Positions 7,555 to 15,942 of a stretch of DNA of 64,000 bases are shown here, piece by piece; position 1 is the stretch's first letter, and the number at the start of each line of letters is the position of its first letter. Origin of the DNA: Flavobacterium dankookense. Lineage in GTDB: Bacteria; Bacteroidota; Bacteroidia; Flavobacteriales; Flavobacteriaceae. The stretch is from positions 248,001-312,000 of the forward strand of contig NZ_SNXR01000014.1 of NCBI RefSeq assembly GCF_004362665.1. Direction: 5' to 3'. A program made the position numbers and the translations under genes. Below the pieces are notes generated by a model. That model saw only the letters and a list, made by a program, of their open reading frames with translations. It was not told where the DNA came from and searched no databases.

Positions 7555-8250
7555 TTAATCTCTGCTTCCAAAAACTTGCATTGCCCAATAGAGTAATGAT
7601 GCTAAAGCACCGATTGCGGCTACAACATAGGTTCTTGCGGCCCATTTTAGTGCGTCTTCTGCTCCTGCGTATTCTTGCTGGGAAAGCATGTTTTTATTTT
7701 TTAACCATGCTAAAGCTCTATTACTTGCGTCATATTCTACTGGTAGTGTGATAAAGCTGAAGGCTGTTGCTACTGCCATTAGAATTAAACCAATTACGGC
7801 TATGTAAAAACCAAATCCTAAGCCTGCTGCGGCACCAAGTATTAATCCTCCGAAGATTAACCATTGTGAAAGTGTTGAGGATACATTTACGATTGGTACT
7901 AATTGCGAGCGTAATTGTAGCATACTATAAGCCGTTGCGTGTTGGACTGCGTGTCCACATTCGTGAGCAGCTACTGCGGCAGCGGCAGCATTTCGTTGAT
8001 TATACACCGCTTCCGAAAGATTAACTGTTTTGTCGGTTGGGTTGTAATGATCGGTTAGTTGTCCTGGTGTTGAAATTACTTTTACGTCATAAATGCCGTT
8101 GTCGTGGAGCATTTGTGTTGCGATTTCGGCACCAGACATACCGTTTCTTAAGTGAATTTTTGAGTATTCCTCAAATTTGCTTTTCAGTTTTGAACTTACC
8201 AGCCAGCTTACTAAAGCGATGGCTCCGAGTAAAATATAATATCCTAACAT
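7555..8250 (-). CDS. Membrane zinc metallopeptidase, YugP/DUF232 family
   Basis: A 231-residue protein. An N-terminal helix (residues 3-16) anchors it. The zinc motif is AAHECGHAVQH near residues 92-102 (HExxH variant HECGH), preceded by AVYNQRNAAAAAV. Two long hydrophobic segments follow (about 128-170) and a shorter one near 205-225. The glutamate VEYDASNRA near residue 175 is the likely third zinc ligand region. The family is conserved, but its substrate is not established; it is probably active at the membrane. It is a single gene between two terminators. Confidence 0.9.
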   Translation of the reverse strand: MLGYYILLGAIALVSWLVSSKLKSKFEEYSKIHLRNGMSGAEIATQMLHDNGIYDVKVISTPGQLTDHYNPTDKTVNLSEAVYNQRNAAAAAVAAHECGHAVQHATAYSMLQLRSQLVPIVNVSSTLSQWLIFGGLILGAAAGLGFGFYIAVIGLILMAVATAFSFITLPVEYDASNRALAWLKNKNMLSQQEYAGAEDALKWAARTYVVAAIGALASLLYWAMQVFGSRD

Positions 8251-8350
8251 GTCTTTATTTTTTTAATTTATTTATTAATCATCAAATTATACGCCAAATT
8301 TTACAAATGACAAGTTGACATTTATCTGTTATACGTAGAAATAAAAAAAT

Positions 8351-8398
8351 GTTACAAAAAAATCCCAAACCATATGCTAGTTTGGGATTTTTTGTAAC
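8351..8398. terminator. Strong bidirectional terminator beside the alanine dehydrogenase gene
   Basis: A nearly perfect 19-bp inverted repeat, GTTACAAAAAAATCCCAAAC against GTTTGGGATTTTTTGTAAC, with a 9-base loop and one bulge. It lies just after the ald stop and can also stop transcription from the other strand. Confidence 0.85.
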
Positions 8399-8412
8399 TC
8401 TAATTTTGATTT

Positions 8413-9534
8413 TTAAACGATTTCTGGTTCGCCAACGCGGTGATTTTCTTTCCAATCAAACGCATCGATGATTTCCTTATAAACACATTTTCCGTTGATG
8501 ATATTTAATCCTTTAGCCAGTGATGGATCTTTTTCGCAGGCTTTCTCCCAACCTAAATTGGCCAAGGACAGCACATAAGGCAAGGTTACATTGGTCAACG
8601 CCATGGTAGATGTGTATGGCACAGCTCCAGGCATATTGGCAACGCAATAGTGAATTACATCGTCTATAATATAGGTTGGGTTTTCGTGAGTAGTTGGTAC
8701 AGTCGTTTCAAAACAACCGCCTTGATCGACCGCTACATCTACGATAACTGTTCCTGGACGCATTTCTTTTAGCATTTCTTTTGTAATCAATTTGGGTGCT
8801 TTTGAACCCTTTATTAAAACGCCACCAATGATTAAATCGTGGTCTTTGATGTGTCGTCTAATGTTGTACTCGCTTGAAAACTCGGTTACTACATGCGAAG
8901 GCATCACATCGTTTACGTAGCGAAGACGTTTCATATTAGTATCTAAAATAGTAACATGAGCACCTAAACCTGCTGCCATTTTTGCGGCTTGAACGCCAAC
9001 AACACCTGCTCCGAGTACTAAAACTCTTCCCGGTGGAACGCCTGGAACGCCACCAAGTAGAACGCCTCTACCTTTGATTGGTTTTTCTAAATATTTAGCA
9101 CCTTGTTGGATAGCCATTCGACCAGCCACTTCGGACATTGGAGTTAAAAGAGGTAAACTTCCATCAGTATCTTCTACCGTTTCATAAGCGATGCAAACGG
9201 CTTTGCTTTTTAGCATGGCTACGGTTAACTCTTCGCTTGATGCAAAATGGAAATAAGTAAATACTATATGGTGTGGTTTAATCAAAGGATATTCCTCTGC
9301 GATGGGTTCTTTTACTTTGATAATCATTTCGCTCAAGCTGTACACTTCTTCAATCGACTTGACGATAATGGCGCCAACGTTGCGATAGTCATCGTCAAAA
9401 AAACCACTTCCGTCGCCAGCTGTCGATTGCACAAACACTATGTGGTTGTTTTTTGTTAGTTCAAAAACACCTGCAGGAGTCATTCCTACTCTACTTTCAT
9501 TGTTCTTAATTTCCTTTGGGACACCTATTTTCAT
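8413..9534 (-). CDS. ald: Alanine dehydrogenase
   Basis: The 373-residue length matches alanine dehydrogenases, which convert L-alanine and NAD+ to pyruvate, ammonia and NADH. The start MKIGVPKEIKNNESRVGMTP carries the substrate-binding Arg (near residue 15), MIIKVKEPI the catalytic Lys (near 74) and TYFHFASS the catalytic His (near 95). The NAD-binding GAGVVG follows near residue 176, and VDVAVDQGGCFETT near 265-278 carries the catalytic Asp. It lacks the extra C-terminal domain of pyridine nucleotide transhydrogenase alpha subunits. It stands alone. Confidence 0.93.
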   Translation of the reverse strand: MKIGVPKEIKNNESRVGMTPAGVFELTKNNHIVFVQSTAGDGSGFFDDDYRNVGAIIVKSIEEVYSLSEMIIKVKEPIAEEYPLIKPHHIVFTYFHFASSEELTVAMLKSKAVCIAYETVEDTDGSLPLLTPMSEVAGRMAIQQGAKYLEKPIKGRGVLLGGVPGVPPGRVLVLGAGVVGVQAAKMAAGLGAHVTILDTNMKRLRYVNDVMPSHVVTEFSSEYNIRRHIKDHDLIIGGVLIKGSKAPKLITKEMLKEMRPGTVIVDVAVDQGGCFETTVPTTHENPTYIIDDVIHYCVANMPGAVPYTSTMALTNVTLPYVLSLANLGWEKACEKDPSLAKGLNIINGKCVYKEIIDAFDWKENHRVGEPEIV

Positions 9535-9720
9535 ATATGTAAAATTTATTTGTTAGTGGTCATATATGTTATCGCCTTTTTATTTATTGGGGTTTGTTTA
9601 CACAAACTTGTTGGCAGTGGCGATTTCATAATTCAAGGATTTAAATTTCCTCAAAAGTTGTCATTTTATTTCAAATTATGAAATTTTTAGGGTTAAAAGT
9701 TAAAATAATCGATATAAAAA

Positions 9721-9752
9721 CAAAACAACCCTGTAAAAAATAGGGTTGTTTG
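9721..9752 (-). terminator. Terminator of leuS
   Basis: Stem CAAACAACCCT / AGGGTTGTTTG with a 9-base A-rich loop, 26 bases after the leuS stop. T-rich flank on the minus strand. Confidence 0.75.
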
Positions 9753-9777
9753 TATAAAAGGTATATTTTTTTTAGAA

Positions 9778-12700
9778 TTAACCTACTAGATTAATTACTT
9801 TTCCAGGTACGATAATAATCTTGTTTGGCGTTCTACCATCCAATTGTTTGATGGTACGTTCGTCTGCAAGAACAATTTCTTGGATTTGAGGAACGGTTAA
9901 ATCCAAAGGCAATTTGATAGTAAAACGCATTTTTCCGTTGAAGGAAACTGGGTATTCTTTTTCGCTTTCTACTAAATACTTTTCTTCATAGATTGGAAAA
10001 GCTACGGTTGAAATTGAACCTTGATGACCTAACTGCGACCATAATTCTTCAGCAATATGTGGCGCATAAGGCGAAACTAAAATGGCTAATGGTTCTAAAA
10101 TGGCTCTGTGATTGCATTTTAATTGCGATAATTCATTCACACAAATCATAAACTGTGAAACCGATGTGTTGAACGAGAAATTCTCGATATCTTCCGTCAC
10201 TTTTTTGATGGTTTTGTGTAATGATTTGTACATATCTGCTGTTGGTTCGTCGTTGGTTACAATCAAACCATTATCATCAAAATACAAACGCCATAGTTTT
10301 TTCAAGAAACCAGAAACTCCTGTAATTCCGGCAGTATTCCATGGTTTTGCTTGTTCCAATGGACCTAAAAACATTTCATACAAGCGTAAAGTATCCGCAC
10401 CATAATCATTACAAATATCATCGGGATTGACCACATTGTATTTTGATTTTGACATTTTTTCTACTTCTCTTTTAGTAATATAATCTTCCTCTTCATTTAA
10501 AAAAGGCATTCCATTATACTCTGGTCTCCAACTCCTAAGTTTATTTTTATCAATAACATTAGAGTTTCCAATTAATAAAGAAATATCAACACTTGTTTTA
10601 ATAACGTTTTCTGCGGAATAATAGATTTTAATATTATTTAGATTAGAAGCTTTCTCATTAATCCATTCATCAACTAAATAATTATGTCCATTTAATTTTA
10701 TATCATTATAAATCTCTTCACTTATTACAAGAGATTTTGGCGCTAAAGCTGCTCCCAAAAAATTTTCTGAATTTTCAATATTTAAATTTTTACTACTTAA
10801 AAAAGAATTACTCAAAGTAGTTTTTGACCGTAATAAAACAATAAACACAAAAGCACTTTCTCCCAAAATCATTCCTTGATTGATTAATTTTTTGAATGGT
10901 TCTTCTGTTGGTGCGTAACCTCTGTCTTTTAGAAATTTGTTCCAAAAACGAGAATACAATAAATGTCCGGTTGCGTGTTCGCTTCCGCCAATGTATAAAT
11001 CTACGTTTTCCCAATATTTTAGTGCGTCGGGTGAGGCAAATTCGTTTTCATTGTGCGCATCCATATATCGCATCCAATACCAAGAACTTCCTGCCCAACC
11101 TGGCATCGTATTTAATTCTAAAGGGAAAACTGTAATGTCGTCAATCAACTGATTACTTACCACTGAACACTGAACACTATCCCAAGCCCAATCGGTTGCG
11201 TTTCCTAATGGCGGTTGTCCGTCTTCGGTTGGCAAATATTTTTCTACTTCTGGTAATACAATTGGTAAATGTTTGGCATCAATCATTTGTGGCAATCCAT
11301 TCACATAATACACTGGAAATGGTTCACCCCAATATCTTTGACGAGAAAAAACCGCATCACGCAAACGGTAATTGGTTTTGCCTTTTCCTTGATTGATTTT
11401 TTCAAGCTCTTCAATTACTTTTTTGGTTCCGTCTTTGTAACCCAATCCGTTTAGGAAATCAGAATTTACTAATTCGAAACCGCCTTTTTCACCATAAGCT
11501 GCTTCAGAAATATCTTGATTGAAAATATTTTTGATTTCAGGCATTCCGTTCTGACCTTTGAAAAAATTTGCGAAAGCATAATCACGTTCGTCGCCACATG
11601 GAACTGCCATAACTGCGCCTGTTCCGTAACCTGCCAAAACGTAATCACCAATCCAAACCGGAATTGGTTCTTTTGTAAATGGATGTTCGGCAAACGCACC
11701 AGTGAACACTCCAGAAATGGTTTTTACATCGGCCATTCTTTCACGTTCAGAACGTTTTGCAGTGGCTTCAACATAAGCATCAACCGCAGCTTTTTGTTCT
11801 GGCGTTGTAATTTGCGAAACCAATTCGTGTTCTGGAGCTAAAGTCATGAAGGTAACTCCGAAGATGGTATCAGGACGCGTTGTAAACACAGAAATTACGA
11901 ATTCCGAATTAGGAATTACGAAATCAACACTCGCACCAACTGATTTTCCAATCCAGTTTCTTTGTGATTCTTTTATCGATTCACTCCAATCTATAGTATC
12001 TAAACCTTGTAATAATCTTTCGGCGTAAGCAGAAATTCGCATGGACCATTGTGTCATTTTTTTACGAATAACTGGATGTCCGCCACGTTCTGATACGCCG
12101 TTTACGATTTCGTCGTTGGCTAAAACGGTTCCTAAAGCTGGACACCAATTGACTTCGGTTTCGGCTAAATAGGTTAATCGGTATTGTAAAAGGATTTGTT
12201 GTTGTTGTTCTGATGAAAATGAATTCCATTGATCAGCTGTAAAAATGGCAACATTATCATCACAAACGGCATCAACCATTTGATTTCCTTCCGTTTCAAA
12301 AACCTTGATTAATTCTGAGATATCAAGTGCTTTGTCTGAATGCTTACAATAATATGAATTGAACAATTGAATAAAAATCCATTGTGTATGTTTGTAATAA
12401 TCGGGATTGGACGTGCGCACTTCTCTACTCCAATCGAATGAAAAACCAATTTTATCTAATTGTTCACGATAACGCGCAATGTTTTCACGAGTAGTTTTTT
12501 CTGGATGTTGCCCAGTTTGAATAGCATATTGTTCTGCCGGTAAACCAAACGAATCGTAACCTTGCGGATGCAGCACATTGAACCCTTTGTGACGTTTGTA
12601 ACGCGCTACAATATCGGAAGCAATATAACCTAGCGGATGACCAACGTGTAAACCTGCACCTGATGGATAAGGAAACATATCCAAAACATAATATTTTGGC

Positions 12701-12789
12701 TTTTCGCTGTTATTTGATGCTGCAAACGTTTGATTTTTTGCCCAATATTGTTGCCACTTCTCTTCTACTTTTTCGTGATGATACTTCAT
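9778..12789 (-). CDS. leuS: Leucyl-tRNA synthetase
   Basis: A 1003-residue class I synthetase that charges tRNA-Leu with leucine. The HIGH motif is HVGH at residues 48-51 and the KMSKS motif lies near residue 777. The editing (CP1) domain shows DVFTTRPDTIFG-type residues, here SVFTTRPDTIFG, with the threonine-rich editing pocket, and GTGAVMAVP. The anticodon-binding and C-terminal parts are intact. Two in-frame segments coincide with tandem heptamers (11144-11178 and 11894-11921). The segment before KMSKS (about residues 642-768) is long and poorly conserved. The protein is slightly longer than the flavobacterial LeuRS I know. It is monocistronic with its own promoter and terminator. Confidence 0.97.
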   Translation of the reverse strand: MKYHHEKVEEKWQQYWAKNQTFAASNNSEKPKYYVLDMFPYPSGAGLHVGHPLGYIASDIVARYKRHKGFNVLHPQGYDSFGLPAEQYAIQTGQHPEKTTRENIARYREQLDKIGFSFDWSREVRTSNPDYYKHTQWIFIQLFNSYYCKHSDKALDISELIKVFETEGNQMVDAVCDDNVAIFTADQWNSFSSEQQQQILLQYRLTYLAETEVNWCPALGTVLANDEIVNGVSERGGHPVIRKKMTQWSMRISAYAERLLQGLDTIDWSESIKESQRNWIGKSVGASVDFVIPNSEFVISVFTTRPDTIFGVTFMTLAPEHELVSQITTPEQKAAVDAYVEATAKRSERERMADVKTISGVFTGAFAEHPFTKEPIPVWIGDYVLAGYGTGAVMAVPCGDERDYAFANFFKGQNGMPEIKNIFNQDISEAAYGEKGGFELVNSDFLNGLGYKDGTKKVIEELEKINQGKGKTNYRLRDAVFSRQRYWGEPFPVYYVNGLPQMIDAKHLPIVLPEVEKYLPTEDGQPPLGNATDWAWDSVQCSVVSNQLIDDITVFPLELNTMPGWAGSSWYWMRYMDAHNENEFASPDALKYWENVDLYIGGSEHATGHLLYSRFWNKFLKDRGYAPTEEPFKKLINQGMILGESAFVFIVLLRSKTTLSNSFLSSKNLNIENSENFLGAALAPKSLVISEEIYNDIKLNGHNYLVDEWINEKASNLNNIKIYYSAENVIKTSVDISLLIGNSNVIDKNKLRSWRPEYNGMPFLNEEEDYITKREVEKMSKSKYNVVNPDDICNDYGADTLRLYEMFLGPLEQAKPWNTAGITGVSGFLKKLWRLYFDDNGLIVTNDEPTADMYKSLHKTIKKVTEDIENFSFNTSVSQFMICVNELSQLKCNHRAILEPLAILVSPYAPHIAEELWSQLGHQGSISTVAFPIYEEKYLVESEKEYPVSFNGKMRFTIKLPLDLTVPQIQEIVLADERTIKQLDGRTPNKIIIVPGKVINLVG
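11144..11178 (-). repeat. Heptamer tract 1 inside leuS
   Basis: On the coding strand, five consecutive heptamers all start with AGT: AGTGTTC, AGTGTTC, AGTGGTA, AGTAATC, AGTTGAT. They encode SVQCSVVSNQLI between WAWD and DDITVFPLELN. The same unit occurs in the spacer at 7312-7351. Confidence 0.8.
11894..11921 (-). repeat. Heptamer tract 2 inside leuS
   Basis: Four consecutive heptamers on the coding strand, TCGTAAT, TCCTAAT, TCGGAAT, TCGTAAT, encode FVIPNSEFVI in the CP1 domain. The identical unit is found three times at 43630-43650 just upstream of nuoD. Confidence 0.8.
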
Positions 12790-12883
12790 TCGTCGTTATT
12801 ATTTTTGTGCTAATTTACCCAAATAAACTGGCAGATTTTACCTTGTGAGTTAATCGAGAGTTAATGTCTATACTAATCGGTGC

Positions 12884-12913
12884 CAAATTTACGTTTTAAG
12901 TAGTAATTTCAAA
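12884..12913 (-). promoter_or_regulatory. Promoter of leuS (TTTG-N18-TAAATTTG)
   Basis: Minus strand -33 TTTG at 12910-12913 and -7 TAAATTTG at 12884-12891, 18 bases apart. It leaves a leader of about 90 bases before the leuS ATG, longer than for other genes here. Confidence 0.65.
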
Positions 12914-12980
12914 ACTTTAAACAGGATAAACATTTGATTAAACAAATTCTTTATTATTTTTACGGCTTAAATTATTACGT

Positions 12981-13856
12981 ATGTCATCATCATTTGAAAA
13001 GTTTCAAAAACGCAGAGTAATCACTTCTTATTTTTCGGTTGTATTGAGCGTATTTTTAGTGCTTTTTTTATTGGGAACTTTGGGTTTATTTGTCATTAAC
13101 TCGAAGAGAATTTCGGACAACTTTAAGGAAGATATTGTAATGACTATTTTCTTAAAAAGTGAGGCGAATGACTCTATCATTAAAGCGTTTGACGATGAAT
13201 TGCGAATTGCGAATTTTGCAAAAGATTACACGTATGTAAGCAAAGAAAAAGCGGCAAAGCAACACAAAGATGTTATTGGCGAAGACTTTATGCAGTTTTT
13301 GGGTGTCAATCCGTTGCAGAACTCTTTTGATGTTCACGTAAAAGCGGATTATGTAACTAATGATAGTTTTAAGAAAATTGAAACCCGTTTGCGTAAAAAT
13401 GAGATGATTGCTGATGTTATTTACGATCAACAATTAGTGACTTTGGTTAATGATAATGTGAAACAAATCAGTATGTGGATTTTGATTGTGAGTTGTGTTT
13501 TTGCTGTAATATCGGTTTTATTGATTAACAGTTCGATGCGATTGTCCATCTTTTCTAATCGATTTATCATCAAAACGATGCAATTGGTTGGTGCTACAAA
13601 ATCCTTTATTAGAAAGCCTTTCATCAAAAAAAGCATCATTTTAGGTATGATTGGAGCAGTTCTGGCTGTTGTGGCATTGATTAGCCTGTTGGTATATGTA
13701 GATGTTAATTTTCCTGCTTTAGATATATTTAAGGATAAACTATTGATTGGTTGCGTTTTGCTTGGTGTTTTATTACTAGGCGCATTAATTCCTTGGATAA
13801 GTACTTATTTTGCTACGCAACGTTTCTTGAATTTAAGAACGGACGATTTGTACTAG
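12981..13856 (+). CDS. ftsX: Cell division protein FtsX
   Basis: A 291-residue permease-like protein with the FtsX layout: a cytoplasmic start, a first helix (about residues 20-42), a periplasmic loop of about 110 residues, and three more helices (about 165-187, 213-238 and 255-280). The segment IIKTMQLVGATKSFIRKPF is the conserved cytoplasmic loop of FtsX/MacB permeases. With FtsE (not in this window) it passes a signal from the divisome to peptidoglycan hydrolases. It heads the gene run ftsX-DUF3098-uppP-truB. Confidence 0.93.
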   Translation: MSSSFEKFQKRRVITSYFSVVLSVFLVLFLLGTLGLFVINSKRISDNFKEDIVMTIFLKSEANDSIIKAFDDELRIANFAKDYTYVSKEKAAKQHKDVIGEDFMQFLGVNPLQNSFDVHVKADYVTNDSFKKIETRLRKNEMIADVIYDQQLVTLVNDNVKQISMWILIVSCVFAVISVLLINSSMRLSIFSNRFIIKTMQLVGATKSFIRKPFIKKSIILGMIGAVLAVVALISLLVYVDVNFPALDIFKDKLLIGCVLLGVLLLGALIPWISTYFATQRFLNLRTDDLY

Positions 13857-13889
13857 ATAATAGATGATAGACTGATAGATAATAGACAA
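13854..13889 (+). repeat. Heptamer tract starting at the ftsX stop codon
   Basis: Units TAGATAA, TAGATGA, TAGACTGA, TAGATAA, TAGACAA in tandem; the first TAG is the ftsX stop codon. It fills the spacer before the DUF3098 gene. Confidence 0.75.
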
Positions 13890-13899
13890 CTTATACATT

Positions 13900-14136
13900 A
13901 TGAAAAATAACGAACACAAACCTGATTTTCTTTTTGAAAAAGCAAATTATACTACCCTTTTGATTGGAATAGCTGTTATTGGAATTGGTTTTATACTAAT
14001 GTCTGGTGGCGGAAGCGATGATCCAAAAGTTTTTAATGAAGATGTTTTTAGCTTCAGAAGAATTCGATTGGCACCAACGGTTGTGCTTATTGGTTTTGGG
14101 ATTACTATTTATTCTATTTTTAAGAAGAGTAAATAG
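13900..14136 (+). CDS. DUF3098 domain-containing small membrane protein
   Basis: A 78-residue protein with two membrane helices (about residues 18-36 and 56-73) joined by a loop rich in Gly, Ser and Asp. The FLFEKANYTTLLIGI start and the FNEDVFSFRRIRLAPTVVL segment fit DUF3098, a family I know next to ftsX in Bacteroidetes. Its role is unknown; the gene order links it to cell division or envelope synthesis. Confidence 0.85.
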   Translation: MKNNEHKPDFLFEKANYTTLLIGIAVIGIGFILMSGGGSDDPKVFNEDVFSFRRIRLAPTVVLIGFGITIYSIFKKSK

Positions 14137-14146
14137 TCTTTTTAGA

Positions 14147-14231
14147 AAACTTAGACTACGTTAGATTGTTAGATAATTTAAAACTAGCTATCTATGAAGT
14201 CTAAAAATCTAACCATCTAACTTATCTAATC
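14147..14231. repeat. AT-rich tract of TTAGAT-type units in inverted orientation
   Basis: The spacer between the DUF3098 gene and uppP holds units such as GTTAGAT and TTAGATAA on the left and ATCTAAC, ATCTAAC, TTATCTAA on the right, so the two halves can pair. I see no promoter box in it. Confidence 0.55.
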
Positions 14232-14232
14232 A

Positions 14233-15030
14233 ATGGATTACATTCAAGCTATTGTTTTAGCAATTATTGAAGGAATTACGGAATTTTTGCCTGTTTCTTC
14301 GACTGGACATATGATTATTGCAAGTTCATTTTTTGGAATTGCCCAAGATGATTTTACCAAATTATTTACGATTGTAATTCAATTGGGAACCATTTTATCG
14401 GTTGTGGTTTTATACTTCAAACGCTTTTTTCAAACGATGGATTTCTACTTTAAACTTTTGGTTGGATTTATTCCTGCTGTAGTTTTAGGTCTATTGTTAA
14501 GTGATTTTATTGATGGACTGCTTGAAAATCCTATAACCGTTGCCATTTCATTAATTATTGGTGGTGTAATTTTACTGAAAGTGGATGATTGGTTTACACC
14601 AAAAGAAGAAACCCAAGTGGTAAAAGAAATCAGTTATGGTACTGCTTTCAAAATTGGAATGTTCCAATGTTTGGCAATGATTCCGGGTGTTTCGCGAAGC
14701 GGTGCAAGTATTGTTGGTGGAATGTCGCAAAAACTATCGAGAACAACAGCTGCTGAATTTTCATTTTTCTTAGCTGTTCCAACCATGCTTGGCGCAACGG
14801 TTAAGAAATGCTATGACTACTACAAAGCTGGTTTTGTATTGTCTGACGAGCAAGTTAATTTATTGATTATTGGCAATGTCGTTGGTTTTATTGTAGCGAT
14901 GATTGCTATTAAATCGTTTATTGGATTTTTATCTAAAAATGGTTTTAAAGTTTTTGGATATTACCGAATCATTGCTGGAGTTGCTGTGCTGTTAATCCAC
15001 TTTTTTGTTCAGAAACTAACCATTATTTAA
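14233..15030 (+). CDS. uppP: Undecaprenyl-diphosphate phosphatase (BacA/UppP)
   Basis: A 265-residue membrane enzyme that dephosphorylates undecaprenyl pyrophosphate to recycle the lipid carrier of peptidoglycan synthesis; the family gives bacitracin resistance. Both catalytic motifs are present: [14 protein letters not shown] at residues 13-26 and PGVSRSGAS near residues 150-158. About seven to eight hydrophobic segments are visible. Its stop codon overlaps the truB start (TAATG), so the two are translationally coupled. Confidence 0.96.
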   Translation: MDYIQAIVLAIIEGITEFLPVSSTGHMIIASSFFGIAQDDFTKLFTIVIQLGTILSVVVLYFKRFFQTMDFYFKLLVGFIPAVVLGLLLSDFIDGLLENPITVAISLIIGGVILLKVDDWFTPKEETQVVKEISYGTAFKIGMFQCLAMIPGVSRSGASIVGGMSQKLSRTTAAEFSFFLAVPTMLGATVKKCYDYYKAGFVLSDEQVNLLIIGNVVGFIVAMIAIKSFIGFLSKNGFKVFGYYRIIAGVAVLLIHFFVQKLTII

Positions 15031-15719
15031 TGACTGCCGAAGATTTTCTTGAAGGTCAAATCCTTTTAATTGACAAGCCTTTAACGTGGTCATCGTTTCA
15101 AGCGGTGAACAAATTGAAGTATGTATTAAAACGAAAATACGATTTGCCTAAGAAATTCAAAATTGGTCATGCTGGTACTTTAGATCCATTGGCAACTGGT
15201 TTACTTATTATTTGCACTGGAAAGTTTACTAAAAAAATAACTGAAATTCAGGCGCAAGCCAAAGAATATACTGGAACCATTGTACTCGGTGCCACAACAC
15301 CAAGCTATGATATGGAAACTGAAGTTGACGCTACTTTTCCAATCGAACATATTACCGAAGCCTTGCTACTTGAAACTACGAAACAGTTTTTAGGCGAAAT
15401 CGACCAAAAACCACCTGTTTTTTCTGCCATCAAAAAAGATGGGAAACGATTGTATGAGCATGCTCGCGCTGGCGAAGAAGTTGAAATTGCATCCCGAAAA
15501 ACTACCATTTACCAATTTGAAATCACCCGAATTGCTTTGCCTGAAGTAGATTTTAGAGTGCAATGTAGTAAAGGAACGTACATTCGTTCTCTGGCTTTTG
15601 ACTTTGGGAAAGCGTTACATTCTGGTGGTTATTTATCTGCTTTGCGCAGAACAAAAATTGGCGATTATTCAGTTGAAAACGGAATTACTCCTGATGTGTT
15701 TGAGAAAACTTTGTTGTAA
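15030..15719 (+). CDS. truB: tRNA pseudouridine(55) synthase
   Basis: A 229-residue protein that makes pseudouridine 55 in the T-loop of tRNAs. LLIDKPLTWSSF opens the catalytic domain, and GHAGTLDPLATGLL near residues 46-59 holds the catalytic Asp in GTLDP. CSKGTYIRSLAFDFG near 178-192 is the conserved RNA-contact motif. It is shorter than the E. coli enzyme and lacks the full C-terminal PUA domain, as is common in Bacteroidetes. It overlaps uppP by one base. Confidence 0.96.
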   Translation: MTAEDFLEGQILLIDKPLTWSSFQAVNKLKYVLKRKYDLPKKFKIGHAGTLDPLATGLLIICTGKFTKKITEIQAQAKEYTGTIVLGATTPSYDMETEVDATFPIEHITEALLLETTKQFLGEIDQKPPVFSAIKKDGKRLYEHARAGEEVEIASRKTTIYQFEITRIALPEVDFRVQCSKGTYIRSLAFDFGKALHSGGYLSALRRTKIGDYSVENGITPDVFEKTLL

Positions 15720-15777
15720 TTTAGTTTTTGAATTCATTTATTTCTTACTTTTACTATTCTTTCAAATTCGTTATTTC

Positions 15778-15942
15778 ATGAAAACGTCGAATAAAAAAAC
15801 TAAAAATTTGGCAACTCCAGGCAAACCAATGTCACAAGATGAGTTTGTTTCTTTAATAAAAGAGGCAGAAGAAGGAGAATTTATGTCGGAAAAAGAATTT
15901 GAAAAAAAATTCAACGAATGGAGATTGCAAAGAAAGAAGTAA
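15778..15942 (+). CDS. Small antitoxin-like protein paired with a ParE-type toxin
   Basis: A 54-residue protein, highly charged, with the pattern PMSQDEFVSLIKEAEEGEF then EKEFEKKFNEWR, which resembles small helical antitoxins that cover ParE/RelE toxins. The start is the ATG at 15778, because a longer in-frame reading would run inside truB. It overlaps the start of the toxin frame by 25 bases, typical of toxin-antitoxin pairs. A DNA-binding part is not evident, so autoregulation cannot be assumed. Confidence 0.6.
   Translation: MKTSNKKTKNLATPGKPMSQDEFVSLIKEAEEGEFMSEKEFEKKFNEWRLQRKK

Noticed and set aside
8413..9534. The alanine dehydrogenase as a transhydrogenase alpha subunit.
   Set aside because: The length (373) and the absence of following pntA2/pntB genes and extra membrane helices favour alanine dehydrogenase.
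11515..11841. A 108-codon plus-strand frame rich in Cys and Phe.
   Set aside because: It is antisense to the conserved CP1 domain of leuS, whose own frame is strongly supported.
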